Shown: in pieces, positions 1 to 6,596 of the stretch | How positions within the stretch are numbered: the stretch's first letter is position 1 | Layout of the letters: each line of letters begins with the position of its first letter | DNA from: CALZIK01 sp046756565 | Lineage (GTDB): Bacteria; Acidobacteriota; Thermoanaerobaculia; Multivoradales; JAHEKO01 | NCBI GenBank assembly: GCA_046756565.1 | Contig: JBHHWO010000199.1 | Coordinates: 1-6,903 of the forward strand | Direction: 5' to 3' | Length of the DNA: 6,903 nt | The notes under the pieces: model-generated | Databases searched by the model: none | Told to the model about the DNA's origin: nothing | Seen by the model: only the letters and a program-made list of their open reading frames with translations | Position numbers and translations under genes: made by a program

Positions 1-1206
1 TCGTTCTACTCGATCGGCTACATGCGCTCGCTCGAGGAGCACGCCCAGACCCGCTACTTCGCCTGTTTCGCCCTTGCTCTGTCGGCCACTCTCGGCGTCG
101 CTTTCTCGGCGAACCTGTTCACGATGTTCCTGTTCTACGAGGCCTTGACCTTGGTCACCTACCCCCTCGTGGGTCACAAGGAAACCGCCGAGGCAAGGGC
201 TGGCGCCCGCAAGTACGTGATCTATCTGCTGGGCGCCGCCAAGGTCTTGCTGCTTGCCGCGATCATATTGACCTACAACCTGACCGGGACTCTGGACTTT
301 CGCGCGGGCGGGATCCTCCCTGGCGCAAGCCTCGCCGAGCAGCCGACGCTCCTGCTCATTATCTTCGCGCTCTTCCTGTTCGGATTCGCCAAGAACGCGG
401 TCATGCCGCTTCATAGCTGGCTTCCGGCCGCCATGGTGGCGCCGACTCCGGTGAGCGCACTGCTGCACGCGGTCGCCGTGGTCAAGACCGGAGTCTTCTG
501 CACGGTTCGAGTGTTTCTGTTCGTCTTCGGCGCCGACGCCCTGCGCGAGCTCGGTGCCGATCACCTGGGCGCGGCTGCCGCCGCGGTGACGATCTTGGTG
601 GCATCGCTCCTGGCGCTCAGCCAGGACAACTTGAAAGCTCGATTGGCCTTCTCCACGGTGAGCCAGCTCTCCTATATCGTCCTGGGCGCAGCACTCTTGA
701 ACCCCAGTGGGGTCTTGGGCGGGGTCGCGCACATCACCAACCACGCGGTCTCGAAGATCACCCTCTTCTTTTGCGCCGGCTCGATCTACGTCTCCACGCA
801 CAAGACCGAGATCAGCCAGCTGTCCGGCCTGGCCAGGCGAATGCCCTGGACGATGGCGGCATTCAGCCTCGCCTCGTTGAGCATCGTGGGCATTCCGCCG
901 ACCAGCGGTTTCGTCTCCAAGTGGAACCTCGCCCTCGGCACGGTAGACGGGCCAAGCTATGTCTTGTTGGGGGTCCTTCTGGTCGGCTCGCTTCTGAGTG
1001 CGGCCTATCTCGGCCCGGTCATCTACAAGGCCTACTTCGAAGAGGAGACCGGCCCCAGCGAGTCTGCGAGCGACCAGTCTTCGGCCGACGACGTTCGCGA
1101 GGTGCCGTGGATGGTCGCGCCTCTGGTGATCTGCGCCGCCGGTAGCCTGCTTCTGGGCTTGTTCCCGGGCCCGGTCCTGGAGCTGGCCGGAAGGGTGATG
1201 CCGTGA
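1..1206 (+). CDS. MrpD/NuoL-type antiporter-like subunit (5' end missing)
   Basis: This is a proton-conducting membrane subunit of the family shared by Mrp cation/proton antiporters and complex I. The frame is open from base 1, so the start and roughly the first 100 residues (first few membrane helices) lie upstream; about 401 residues are present, against about 500 usual for the family. Key family residues are visible: the TM5 glutamate in FYEALTL (codon 139-141), the TM7 lysine in AKNAVMPLHSW (391-393), the TM8 lysine in VVKTGVF (484-486) and the TM12 lysine in SGFVSKW (919-921). The APTPVSALLHA stretch is typical of MrpD/NuoL proteins. All ion-path residues are intact, so it should be active in ion transfer. 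A serine/acid-rich loop (around 1039-1101) precedes the last membrane helix. Its stop overlaps the next start as GTGA. It could be a subunit of an Mrp-like complex or an extra complex I subunit; the family assignment is firm, the partner complex is not. Confidence 0.9.
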   Translation, partial: SFYSIGYMRSLEEHAQTRYFACFALALSATLGVAFSANLFTMFLFYEALTLVTYPLVGHKETAEARAGARKYVIYLLGAAKVLLLAAIILTYNLTGTLDFRAGGILPGASLAEQPTLLLIIFALFLFGFAKNAVMPLHSWLPAAMVAPTPVSALLHAVAVVKTGVFCTVRVFLFVFGADALRELGADHLGAAAAAVTILVASLLALSQDNLKARLAFSTVSQLSYIVLGAALLNPSGVLGGVAHITNHAVSKITLFFCAGSIYVSTHKTEISQLSGLARRMPWTMAAFSLASLSIVGIPPTSGFVSKWNLALGTVDGPSYVLLGVLLVGSLLSAAYLGPVIYKAYFEEETGPSESASDQSSADDVREVPWMVAPLVICAAGSLLLGLFPGPVLELAGRVMP

Positions 1207-1466
1207 GCTTCCTCGAGAGACAGCTCGAGGACCCCGTCCGTTTCGCCTGGATCAGGCGGGCCTTCTACGTCGGCCTGGCCCTGGTAGCCCTGGCGGAGAT
1301 CGTTCTGCCGTTGGTCTTCCAGGACGGGCACCCTCACTTCCCGTTCGAAAGCTGGCCGGCCTGGGGCTCGCTCTACGGATTGATCTCCTGCGTGGCGATC
1401 ATCCTCGTCTCCAAGCTCCTCGGAAAAGTCTGGCTCATGCGCCGCGAGGACTACTATGACTCCTGA
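1203..1466 (+). CDS. Small two-helix membrane protein of Mrp/Nuo-type cluster
   Basis: An 87-residue protein with two clear hydrophobic segments (about residues 19-39 and 54-74). Between them is a short loop with HPHFPFE (43-49), and the tail is basic then acidic, ending in REDYYD (81-86). The N-terminal 18 residues are charged and probably cytoplasmic. The start is GTG at 1203, inside GTGA shared with the stop of the preceding antiporter gene, with GGAAGGG at 1189-1195 as a ribosome site. It overlaps the next gene by 11 bases. From memory, similar small proteins with an HFPW/HFPF loop and a KEDYYD-like tail occur beside antiporter-like genes in other bacteria, but I know no assigned function. 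It has too few helices to be NuoK/MrpC (three) or NuoJ (five). Its position between two antiporter-like subunits suggests an accessory or assembly subunit of the same complex; this is inference. Confidence 0.85.
   Translation: MSFLERQLEDPVRFAWIRRAFYVGLALVALAEIVLPLVFQDGHPHFPFESWPAWGSLYGLISCVAIILVSKLLGKVWLMRREDYYDS
1446..1450 (+). promoter_or_regulatory. Ribosome binding site of the 597-residue antiporter-like gene
   Basis: GAGGA lies five bases before the ATG at 1456. It sits inside the 3' end of the preceding small gene and encodes part of its RREDYYD tail. It supports the ATG at 1456, and therefore the 11-base overlap, as the real start. Confidence 0.6.
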
Positions 1467-3249
1467 GTGGGTCCACCCCGGGCTCCTGCTCATCCTGGGC
1501 GCCTGGGTCGTGCCGTTCCTCAAGGGTCCGGCCAAGCGGGCCGCCATGCTGGCGCTGCCCGCCGCGGCTATCGCCGCGTGCTGGCTCTCGACGCCGGGGA
1601 CCTACGGCATCGTGACCTTCCTCGGCCAGGAGCTGGTCTTCGGCCGGGTGGACAGCTTGAGCCTGGTCTTCTCCTACGTCTTTTCGATCATGGCCTTGCT
1701 GGGGATGGTCTACGCGCTCCATGTCGACGACGACTCCCAGCACGTGGCCGCGTTGACCTACGCCGGTGGGGCGCTCGGGGTAACTTTCGCCGGCGACTTC
1801 CTCTCACTCTATGTCTTCTGGGAGCTTCTGGCGGTCTCGTCGGCGCTCTTGGTGTTTCTTCGCCGTGAACGGCCGGCGGTGGCGGCCGGGTTCCGCTACC
1901 TTCTCGTGCACGTCTTGGGTGGGCTTCTTCTCCTGGCCGGGATTCTGCTCCATTGGTCGGAGACCGGGTCGCTCGCCTTCGGCGACATGGGGGCGTTCTC
2001 GGGCGGCCTGGCCTGGGCACTGATCCTCGCCGCCTTTCTGTTGAACGCAGCCGTTCCGCCGTTGGGGGCGTGGCTTCCCGACGCCTACCCCGAGGCCACG
2101 GTCACCGGCGCGATCTTCATGACCGCCTTTACGACCAAAACCGCGGTCTACGTCCTGATCCGCGGTTTCGCTGGAACCGAGCTTCTGGTCTGGCTTGGGG
2201 CCGTGATGGCGATCTACGGTGTCGTGTACGCGGTTCTCGAGAACGACGCGCGCCGGCTTCTCGCGTACCACATCGTCAGTCAGGTCGGCTACATGGTCTG
2301 TGGCGTCGGCATCGGAACCGCGCTTGCGACCAACGGCGCCACCGCCCATGCCTTCGCGCACATCCTCTACAAAGCGCTCCTGTTCATGGGCGCCGGCGCC
2401 GTCCTGCAGATGACGGGCCTGAGAAAGCTGAGCGACATGGGGGGGCTCTACAAGACCATGCCGGTGACCCTCGGCCTCTACATGGTGGGCGCCTTCGCGA
2501 TCTCGGCGGTGCCGCTCTTCAGCGGCTTCGTGAGCAAGTCGATGGTGGTCTCGGCCGCCGGCGAGGAGCACCGGGCGGCGATCTTTCTCATGCTCACCCT
2601 GGCCTCGGCCGGAACCTTCCTGCACACGGGCCTGAAGCTCCCGTACTACATGTTCTTCGGCCGTGACACGGGCGAAGCCCGACCTTCTCCCCGCTCTCGT
2701 ACCGAGCCGCCCCGGAACATGCTCGCGGCGATGGGTCTGGCCGCGGCGGCCTGCGTCGTGATCGGTGTCTTTCCCGGCCTCCTCTACCGGCACCTTCCGC
2801 ACCCGGTGGACTACGTCCCGTACACCCTGGCGCACGTCACCAGCACTCTCGGAATCCTGGCCTTCACGGCGCTCGGCTTCTTTCTGCTCCTGAAGCACCT
2901 CGACCCGGAGCGCACGATCAGCCTCGACACCGACTGGTTCTACCGCCGGCCCCTGGCCAGTGTCGTCAACCGGGCTCAGGGGTCTCTGGCGAGCCTCGAG
3001 TACGGTTTCGTCGGCGAGATCTACGAGTTCGTGATCCGGCGCCCGGTCCTGGGAACGGCGGCGCTCTTGCGCAGATTCGACAGCCTGGTCGTCGACTCCA
3101 CGATCGTGGGCGTGGGGCGCTCGACCCGGAGCCTCGGCGACCTTCTGAAGACTGTAGCCAGCGGCCACGCCCAGCACTACGGACTGATCATGGCGGCCGG
3201 CGTCGCGGTGCTCCTGGTTCTGGCCTTGCTCACCCTGGGGCCAGGATGA
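1456..3249 (+). CDS. Antiporter-like subunit, MrpD-like core with NuoL-like C-terminal extension
   Basis: A 597-residue multi-pass membrane protein of the proton-conducting antiporter family. The core has the TM5 glutamate E123 (FWELL), the LPDAYPEATVTG loop (207-218), the TM8 lysine K228 (TTKTAVY), the AHILYKALLF helix (301-310) and the TM12 lysine K361 (SGFVSK). The usual TM7 lysine position holds asparagine (N197, in LLNAAVPP). After a helix at about 462-480 comes ISLDTDWFYRR and roughly 90 mostly amphipathic residues. A final hydrophobic helix (about 576-595) follows the GHAQHYGLIM stretch. This resembles the lateral helix and anchor helix of NuoL, and the length is close to NuoL (about 613 in E. 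coli), whereas the core reads more like the MrpD-related group. A basic, proline-rich loop lies at 402-420. It overlaps the small gene upstream by 11 bases and nuoM by ATGA. It probably serves as the distal, NuoL-like subunit, but membership of a separate Mrp-like complex is possible. Confidence 0.9.
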   Translation: MTPEWVHPGLLLILGAWVVPFLKGPAKRAAMLALPAAAIAACWLSTPGTYGIVTFLGQELVFGRVDSLSLVFSYVFSIMALLGMVYALHVDDDSQHVAALTYAGGALGVTFAGDFLSLYVFWELLAVSSALLVFLRRERPAVAAGFRYLLVHVLGGLLLLAGILLHWSETGSLAFGDMGAFSGGLAWALILAAFLLNAAVPPLGAWLPDAYPEATVTGAIFMTAFTTKTAVYVLIRGFAGTELLVWLGAVMAIYGVVYAVLENDARRLLAYHIVSQVGYMVCGVGIGTALATNGATAHAFAHILYKALLFMGAGAVLQMTGLRKLSDMGGLYKTMPVTLGLYMVGAFAISAVPLFSGFVSKSMVVSAAGEEHRAAIFLMLTLASAGTFLHTGLKLPYYMFFGRDTGEARPSPRSRTEPPRNMLAAMGLAAAACVVIGVFPGLLYRHLPHPVDYVPYTLAHVTSTLGILAFTALGFFLLLKHLDPERTISLDTDWFYRRPLASVVNRAQGSLASLEYGFVGEIYEFVIRRPVLGTAALLRRFDSLVVDSTIVGVGRSTRSLGDLLKTVASGHAQHYGLIMAAGVAVLLVLALLTLGPG

Positions 3250-4712
3250 CGGCCTACCCGGTGCTCTCGGTCACGACGTTTCTCCCGCTTGCGGGAGCGA
3301 TCGCGATTCTGCTCGTGGGCCGTGAGCGGCTCGCGCGCTGGATCGCCCTGGCCACCACCTTGGCGACCCTCGCGGTCGCGGCTCCGCTCTTCTGGCAGCT
3401 CGACAAGACCTCGAGCGGGCTGCAGTTCGTCGAGTCGGCGGAGTGGATCCCGGGCTGGAACATCAACTACGGTCTGGGCCTGGACGGGATCAGCCTGCCC
3501 TTCGTCTTCCTCGCCGCCCTCCTGAGCGTCCTCTGCGTGGGCGCCTCGTGGACCGCGGTCTCGACGCGAGTGCGGGAGTTCTATGCCGCGCTCCTGGTCG
3601 CGGAGACGGCGATGCTCGGGCTCTTTGCCGCGTCCAACCTCTTTCTCTTCTTCATGTTCTGGGAGCTGATGGTGGTTCCCCTGTTTCTCCTGATCGGAAT
3701 CTGGGGAAGCTCGGCGCGGGTCTACGCCGCGGTCAAGTTCCTGCTCTTCACCCTGGCCGGCAGCGTCCTGATGCTGGTCGGCATGATCGCGCTCCACAAC
3801 TCCTGCGGCACGCTCGACTTCAGGGCGCTCACCCTCGCCCGTGAGAGCCTTTCGCCCGGGCAGCAGGCGTGGCTTTTCGCCGCCTTCCTGGCGGCCTTCG
3901 CCGTCAAGGTGCCGATGTTCCCGGTGCACACCTGGCTTCCGGACGCCCACACCGAGGCGCCGACCGCGGGGAGCGTGATCCTGGCCGGCATCCTCTTGAA
4001 GATGGGCGCGTACGGCTTCCTGCGCATCTCGCTGCCGATCCTTCCCGACGCCGTCCAGCTCTTCCTCATGCCGATGCTGGTGGTCTCCGCGGTAGCCATC
4101 GTCTACGGCGCCTATGTCACCCTGATGCAGAAGGACGTCAAGCGCTTGATCGCGTTTTCGAGCGTCAGTCACATGGGTTTCGTTACCCTGGGCATCTTCA
4201 CCCTCGAGCGGAGCGGGGTGGAGGGCGCGATCCTCCAGATGGTCAACCACGGGATTGTCACTGCCGCGCTCTTCCTGTGCGTCGGCATGATCTACGAGCG
4301 CACCCACACCCGGGAGATCGCCGACTACGGTGGGGTCGCCCGGGGCGCGCCGGTCTACTCGACCCTGCTGGCCCTCTTCTGCCTGGCCGCAGCGGGATTT
4401 CCGGGCTTGAACTCGTTCGTCGGAGAGTTCCTCATCATCGGTGGCGCGTTCGAGACCCGCGCCTGGCTCGGTGCCATGGCGATCTGGGGTGTCGCCTTGG
4501 GCACGACCTACCTCGTCTGGCTCTACTACCGGGTGGTGATGGGCAAGACGAACCCGGGTCTCGAGGGTCTCGCGCTCGAGCTCGACCTGCGCGAGGTGGC
4601 GACGCTCGCGCCGTTGGCCTTGCTCGCCATCTGCCTAGGCCTCTACCCGGAGCTGGTTCTCTCCTATCTGCGGGCCCCCGTGGCCGAGCTCCTCGCCGGA
4701 GTCGTGCCGTGA
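3246..4712 (+). CDS. nuoM: NADH-quinone oxidoreductase subunit M (NuoM)
   Basis: Antiporter-like subunit of the complex I membrane arm, thought to move one proton per catalytic cycle. The protein has 488 residues, normal for NuoM (about 500). The N-terminal WIPGWNINYGLGLDGISLP stretch (67-85) is a NuoM hallmark. Expected ion-path residues are all present: E140 (TM5, FWELM), K221 (TM7, FAVKVPM), K252 (TM8, ILLKMGAYG, 31 residues on as in E. coli) and E394 (TM12, FVGEF). The TM12 glutamate is what separates NuoM from NuoL and NuoN, which carry lysine there. The ATG at 3246 overlaps the previous stop as ATGA. Only AGG directly abuts it, so initiation probably depends on ribosomes finishing the upstream gene. 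The stop overlaps the GTG start of nuoN. Identification is secure. Confidence 0.97.
   Translation: MTAYPVLSVTTFLPLAGAIAILLVGRERLARWIALATTLATLAVAAPLFWQLDKTSSGLQFVESAEWIPGWNINYGLGLDGISLPFVFLAALLSVLCVGASWTAVSTRVREFYAALLVAETAMLGLFAASNLFLFFMFWELMVVPLFLLIGIWGSSARVYAAVKFLLFTLAGSVLMLVGMIALHNSCGTLDFRALTLARESLSPGQQAWLFAAFLAAFAVKVPMFPVHTWLPDAHTEAPTAGSVILAGILLKMGAYGFLRISLPILPDAVQLFLMPMLVVSAVAIVYGAYVTLMQKDVKRLIAFSSVSHMGFVTLGIFTLERSGVEGAILQMVNHGIVTAALFLCVGMIYERTHTREIADYGGVARGAPVYSTLLALFCLAAAGFPGLNSFVGEFLIIGGAFETRAWLGAMAIWGVALGTTYLVWLYYRVVMGKTNPGLEGLALELDLREVATLAPLALLAICLGLYPELVLSYLRAPVAELLAGVVP
4698..4701 (+). promoter_or_regulatory. Ribosome binding site fixing the nuoN start
   Basis: GGAG lies seven bases before the GTG at 4709, within the last codons of nuoM. 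It supports GTG 4709 as the start. The reading frame stays open for about 840 bases further upstream, but that stretch lies inside nuoM and translates to arginine-rich, non-membrane sequence. Confidence 0.55.
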
Positions 4713-6166
4713 GCGGCGTGTCCGTTTCCGATCTCGTCTTCGTCGTCCCGGAGCTGATTCTGGTCGGCACCGCTCTGGCGCTCATTCTCGCGGCGAGGCG
4801 GATCCGGACGTCGCCGGTGTCGGCCCCTGTAGCTGCGATTGCCACGATCGTGGCAGCCCTGGCCGCGCCTGTCGCCTCGGGCTGGCTGCTCGCACGCGGC
4901 GGCAGCACGCAGACCGGATTCGCGGGAATGATCGCCCTCGACGCCTACTCCCAGTTCTTCCGGATTCTGATCGCCGCCGCCCTGTCTCTGGTCGCGCTGC
5001 TCTCGGCGAGAAGCCTCGACAGGGAGAAGGTGCCCCGCGGCGAGTACCACGCTCTTCTCCTCCTGGCCGCGACCGGTATGACGCTCGCGGTCTCGGCGCA
5101 GGATCTCCTCGCCCTCTACCTCGGCCTCGAGCTCATGACGATCTGCTCCTATATCCTGGTCGGAATCACCACCCGGAGGCCCGTGTCGACCGAGGCCGCG
5201 ATCAAATACTTCCTGATCGCCTCCTTTGCCTCGGCCCTGCTTCTCTACGGAATCAGCCTGACCTACGGCATCACCGGCGGGACCGACTTCGCCGCCGTCA
5301 GGGCGGCGTTATCGGAGCACGGCGGTCACGGTGTGCACGGAGTTGGGATCCACCCGCTCCTGTTCGTGGCCATAGCGCTGGTGGTCGCCGGAATCGCCTT
5401 CAAGATCGCGGCGGTGCCGTTTCACGCCTGGGCGCCGGACGCCTATCAGGGCGCGAGTGCGCCGGTCGCGGCATTTCTGGCGGCCGGCTCCAAGGCGGCC
5501 GGCCTGGCGGTGCTGGGACGGGTCGCGCTGGTGGCGTTCGAATCGGAAGCCCGTGTCATGTCGATCGCTCTCGTAACACTCGCGGCGCTGTCGATCGTCG
5601 CCGGCAGCATCATCGCGCTGGCCCAGACCGACATGAAACGGCTTCTGGCCTATTCCTCGATCGCGCACGCGGGCTACGCGCTCCTGGGCCTCGCGAGCGG
5701 CATGCCCGAGGGGGTCCAGGCGACCATGACTTATACGTTCTTCTACGTCTTCATGACGCTGGGGACGTTTGGCGTGGTGATTGCCCTGGGCGAGCGAGGC
5801 GAGACCCTCGACGGCTATCGGGGCCTCGCCGCGCAACGGCCTCTGGCGGGCGGCCTGATGCTTCTTTTCCTTCTGGCGCTGACCGGCATTCCCCCGACCT
5901 CCGGCTTCGTAGCCAAGTTCGTCGTGATCCTGGCCGCCGTGCGAGCGGGCCACGTCGCGCTGGCGGTCCTGGCCGTGGCTTGCAGCGTGGTGACGGCCTT
6001 CGTCTACATGCGGGTCGCGGTCTTCATGTTCATGAGAGAGCCGCAAGAGGCGGAGCCTGTGTCCTGGCCGGCGGCCGTGTCGGCAGCGCTCGCGGTCGCC
6101 GCGCTGGTCACCCTGGTCGGCGGGATCTTGCCGGGCATCGTCGCGCCATGGGCGGTGGCACCGTGA
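4709..6166 (+). CDS. nuoN: NADH-quinone oxidoreductase subunit N (NuoN)
   Basis: Antiporter-like subunit of the complex I membrane arm nearest the quinone module. From the GTG at 4709 it has 485 residues, matching E. coli NuoN (about 485). The N terminus begins with a hydrophobic helix around LVFVVPELIL (9-18). Ion-path residues are in place: E141 (TM5, LGLELM), K232 (TM7, FKIAAVPFHAW), K262 (TM8, SKAAG, 30 residues on as in E. coli) and K403 (TM12, SGFVAKF). The WAPDAYQGASAPV loop (241-253) is typical of NuoN. A histidine- and glycine-rich loop (about 203-215) precedes TM7. The in-frame GTG at 4718 is a possible alternative start, but the GTGA overlap with nuoM and the GGAG site favour 4709. 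It ends 60 bases before nuoA. Identification is secure; the exact start is likely. Confidence 0.96.
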   Translation: MSGVSVSDLVFVVPELILVGTALALILAARRIRTSPVSAPVAAIATIVAALAAPVASGWLLARGGSTQTGFAGMIALDAYSQFFRILIAAALSLVALLSARSLDREKVPRGEYHALLLLAATGMTLAVSAQDLLALYLGLELMTICSYILVGITTRRPVSTEAAIKYFLIASFASALLLYGISLTYGITGGTDFAAVRAALSEHGGHGVHGVGIHPLLFVAIALVVAGIAFKIAAVPFHAWAPDAYQGASAPVAAFLAAGSKAAGLAVLGRVALVAFESEARVMSIALVTLAALSIVAGSIIALAQTDMKRLLAYSSIAHAGYALLGLASGMPEGVQATMTYTFFYVFMTLGTFGVVIALGERGETLDGYRGLAAQRPLAGGLMLLFLLALTGIPPTSGFVAKFVVILAAVRAGHVALAVLAVACSVVTAFVYMRVAVFMFMREPQEAEPVSWPAAVSAALAVAALVTLVGGILPGIVAPWAVAP

Positions 6167-6198
6167 TCACGGGCATCATGAGGGCCAAGCACTGGTGA
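6163..6198 (+). other. 11-codon mini-ORF overlapping the nuoN stop
   Basis: A GTG at 6163 overlaps the nuoN TGA as GTGA, the same geometry as two real junctions in this operon, and opens a frame for MITGIMRAKHW followed by TGA at 6196-6198. There is no strong ribosome site (only GGCGGTGG upstream). It could be a leader peptide that keeps ribosomes moving toward nuoA, a relic of a lost gene, or chance. I think chance is most likely. Confidence 0.12.
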
Positions 6199-6204
6199 TA
6201 TATA
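6196..6204 (+). promoter_or_regulatory. Possible internal extended -10 promoter before nuoA
   Basis: TGATATATA has the form of an extended -10 (TG, one base, then a TATAAT-like hexamer with four of six matches). It is an A+T-rich patch in otherwise very G+C-rich DNA and lies in the only real gap among these genes, 22 bases before the nuoA GTG. I see no convincing -35. It could give separate expression of nuoA onward, but the evidence is composition and a partial motif only. Confidence 0.2.
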
Positions 6205-6213
6205 GATTGCTGC

Positions 6214-6217
6214 GAGG
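6214..6217 (+). promoter_or_regulatory. Ribosome binding site of nuoA
   Basis: GAGG lies nine bases before the GTG at 6227. It supports a GTG start giving MNEYIGILV, a normal NuoA N terminus with a short head before the first membrane helix. Confidence 0.5.
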
Positions 6218-6226
6218 TCTCAAACA

Positions 6227-6580
6227 GTGAACGAGTACATCGGGATTCTGGTCAGCGTCGCCCTGGCCGGAGGCATCGCGGGCGCGATGGTGTTCCTCAG
6301 CTCGACGCTGGGCAAGAAGAACCCGACGTCGGTCAAGCTGGCGCCATTCGAGTGCGGCAAAGACCCCTTCTCTCTTCCGATGGGTCGATTGGCGGTCAAG
6401 TTCTATCTGACCGCGATCTTGTTCATTCTGTTCGACGTCGAGCTGGTCTTTCTCTACCCCTGGGCCGTGGTGTACCGAACCCTCGGAGCCTTGGGCCTGG
6501 TCGAGATGGGGGTCTTTCTGGCCATCCTGATGGCGGGCTTCGTGTACGCGTGGGACAACGGCGCCCTCGACTGGAAGTGA
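6227..6580 (+). CDS. nuoA: NADH-quinone oxidoreductase subunit A (NuoA)
   Basis: Small membrane subunit of complex I, equivalent to mitochondrial ND3, lying at the joint between membrane arm and quinone module. It has 117 residues, the usual size, with three hydrophobic helices (about 4-26, 57-78 and 90-108). The long loop between helices 1 and 2 carries the family signature APFECGKDP (39-47) with E42 and C43, the cysteine that in ND3 reports the active/deactive state. Helix 2 carries FDVELVFLYPWA (69-80) with the conserved acids D70 and E72. The C terminus (NGALDWK) is also typical. It follows nuoN after a 60-base gap and is followed 16 bases later by nuoB. Start codon is GTG. Identification is secure. 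Confidence 0.97.
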   Translation: MNEYIGILVSVALAGGIAGAMVFLSSTLGKKNPTSVKLAPFECGKDPFSLPMGRLAVKFYLTAILFILFDVELVFLYPWAVVYRTLGALGLVEMGVFLAILMAGFVYAWDNGALDWK

Positions 6581-6587
6581 TATGCCC

Positions 6588-6595
6588 GGAGGTGA
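6588..6595 (+). promoter_or_regulatory. Strong ribosome binding site of nuoB
   Basis: GGAGGTGA is an eight-base perfect match to the complement of the 16S rRNA 3' end and sits just before the ATG at 6597. It is the strongest such site in the window. It favours 6597 over the in-frame ATG at 6582, which would place this site inside the coding region. Confidence 0.75.
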
Positions 6596-6596
6596 C

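Noticed and set aside
1953..2666. A 237-codon + strand frame inside the 597-residue antiporter gene.
   Set aside because: It is an out-of-frame, arginine-rich translation with no membrane segments or motifs, typical of high-GC shadow frames.
1804..3177. A 457-codon open frame on the - strand, opposite the 597-residue antiporter gene.
   Set aside because: Its product is highly charged and low in complexity (many R, E, H, D, G), as expected from the antisense of a G+C-rich membrane gene. The + strand gene there has clear family motifs.
3177..4307. A 376-codon open frame on the - strand, opposite nuoM.
   Set aside because: Same antisense composition effect: a charged, repetitive product with no recognisable domain, opposite a certain nuoM.
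3869..4708. The nuoN frame stays open for 840 bases upstream, suggesting a longer 765-residue protein.
   Set aside because: This stretch lies within nuoM in another frame and is arginine-rich and non-hydrophobic. NuoN family length and the GGAG site place the start at 4709.
6163..6170. The palindrome GTGATCAC at the nuoN stop, as a terminator stem or operator.
   Set aside because: It is only eight bases, has no loop and no following T-run, and overlaps the stop codon; it is probably chance.
6582..6596. An ATG at 6582 as an alternative nuoB start, with GGAAGTGA (6573-6580) upstream.
   Set aside because: It would put the perfect GGAGGTGA site inside the coding region. The ATG at 6597 is better supported, although 6582 remains possible.
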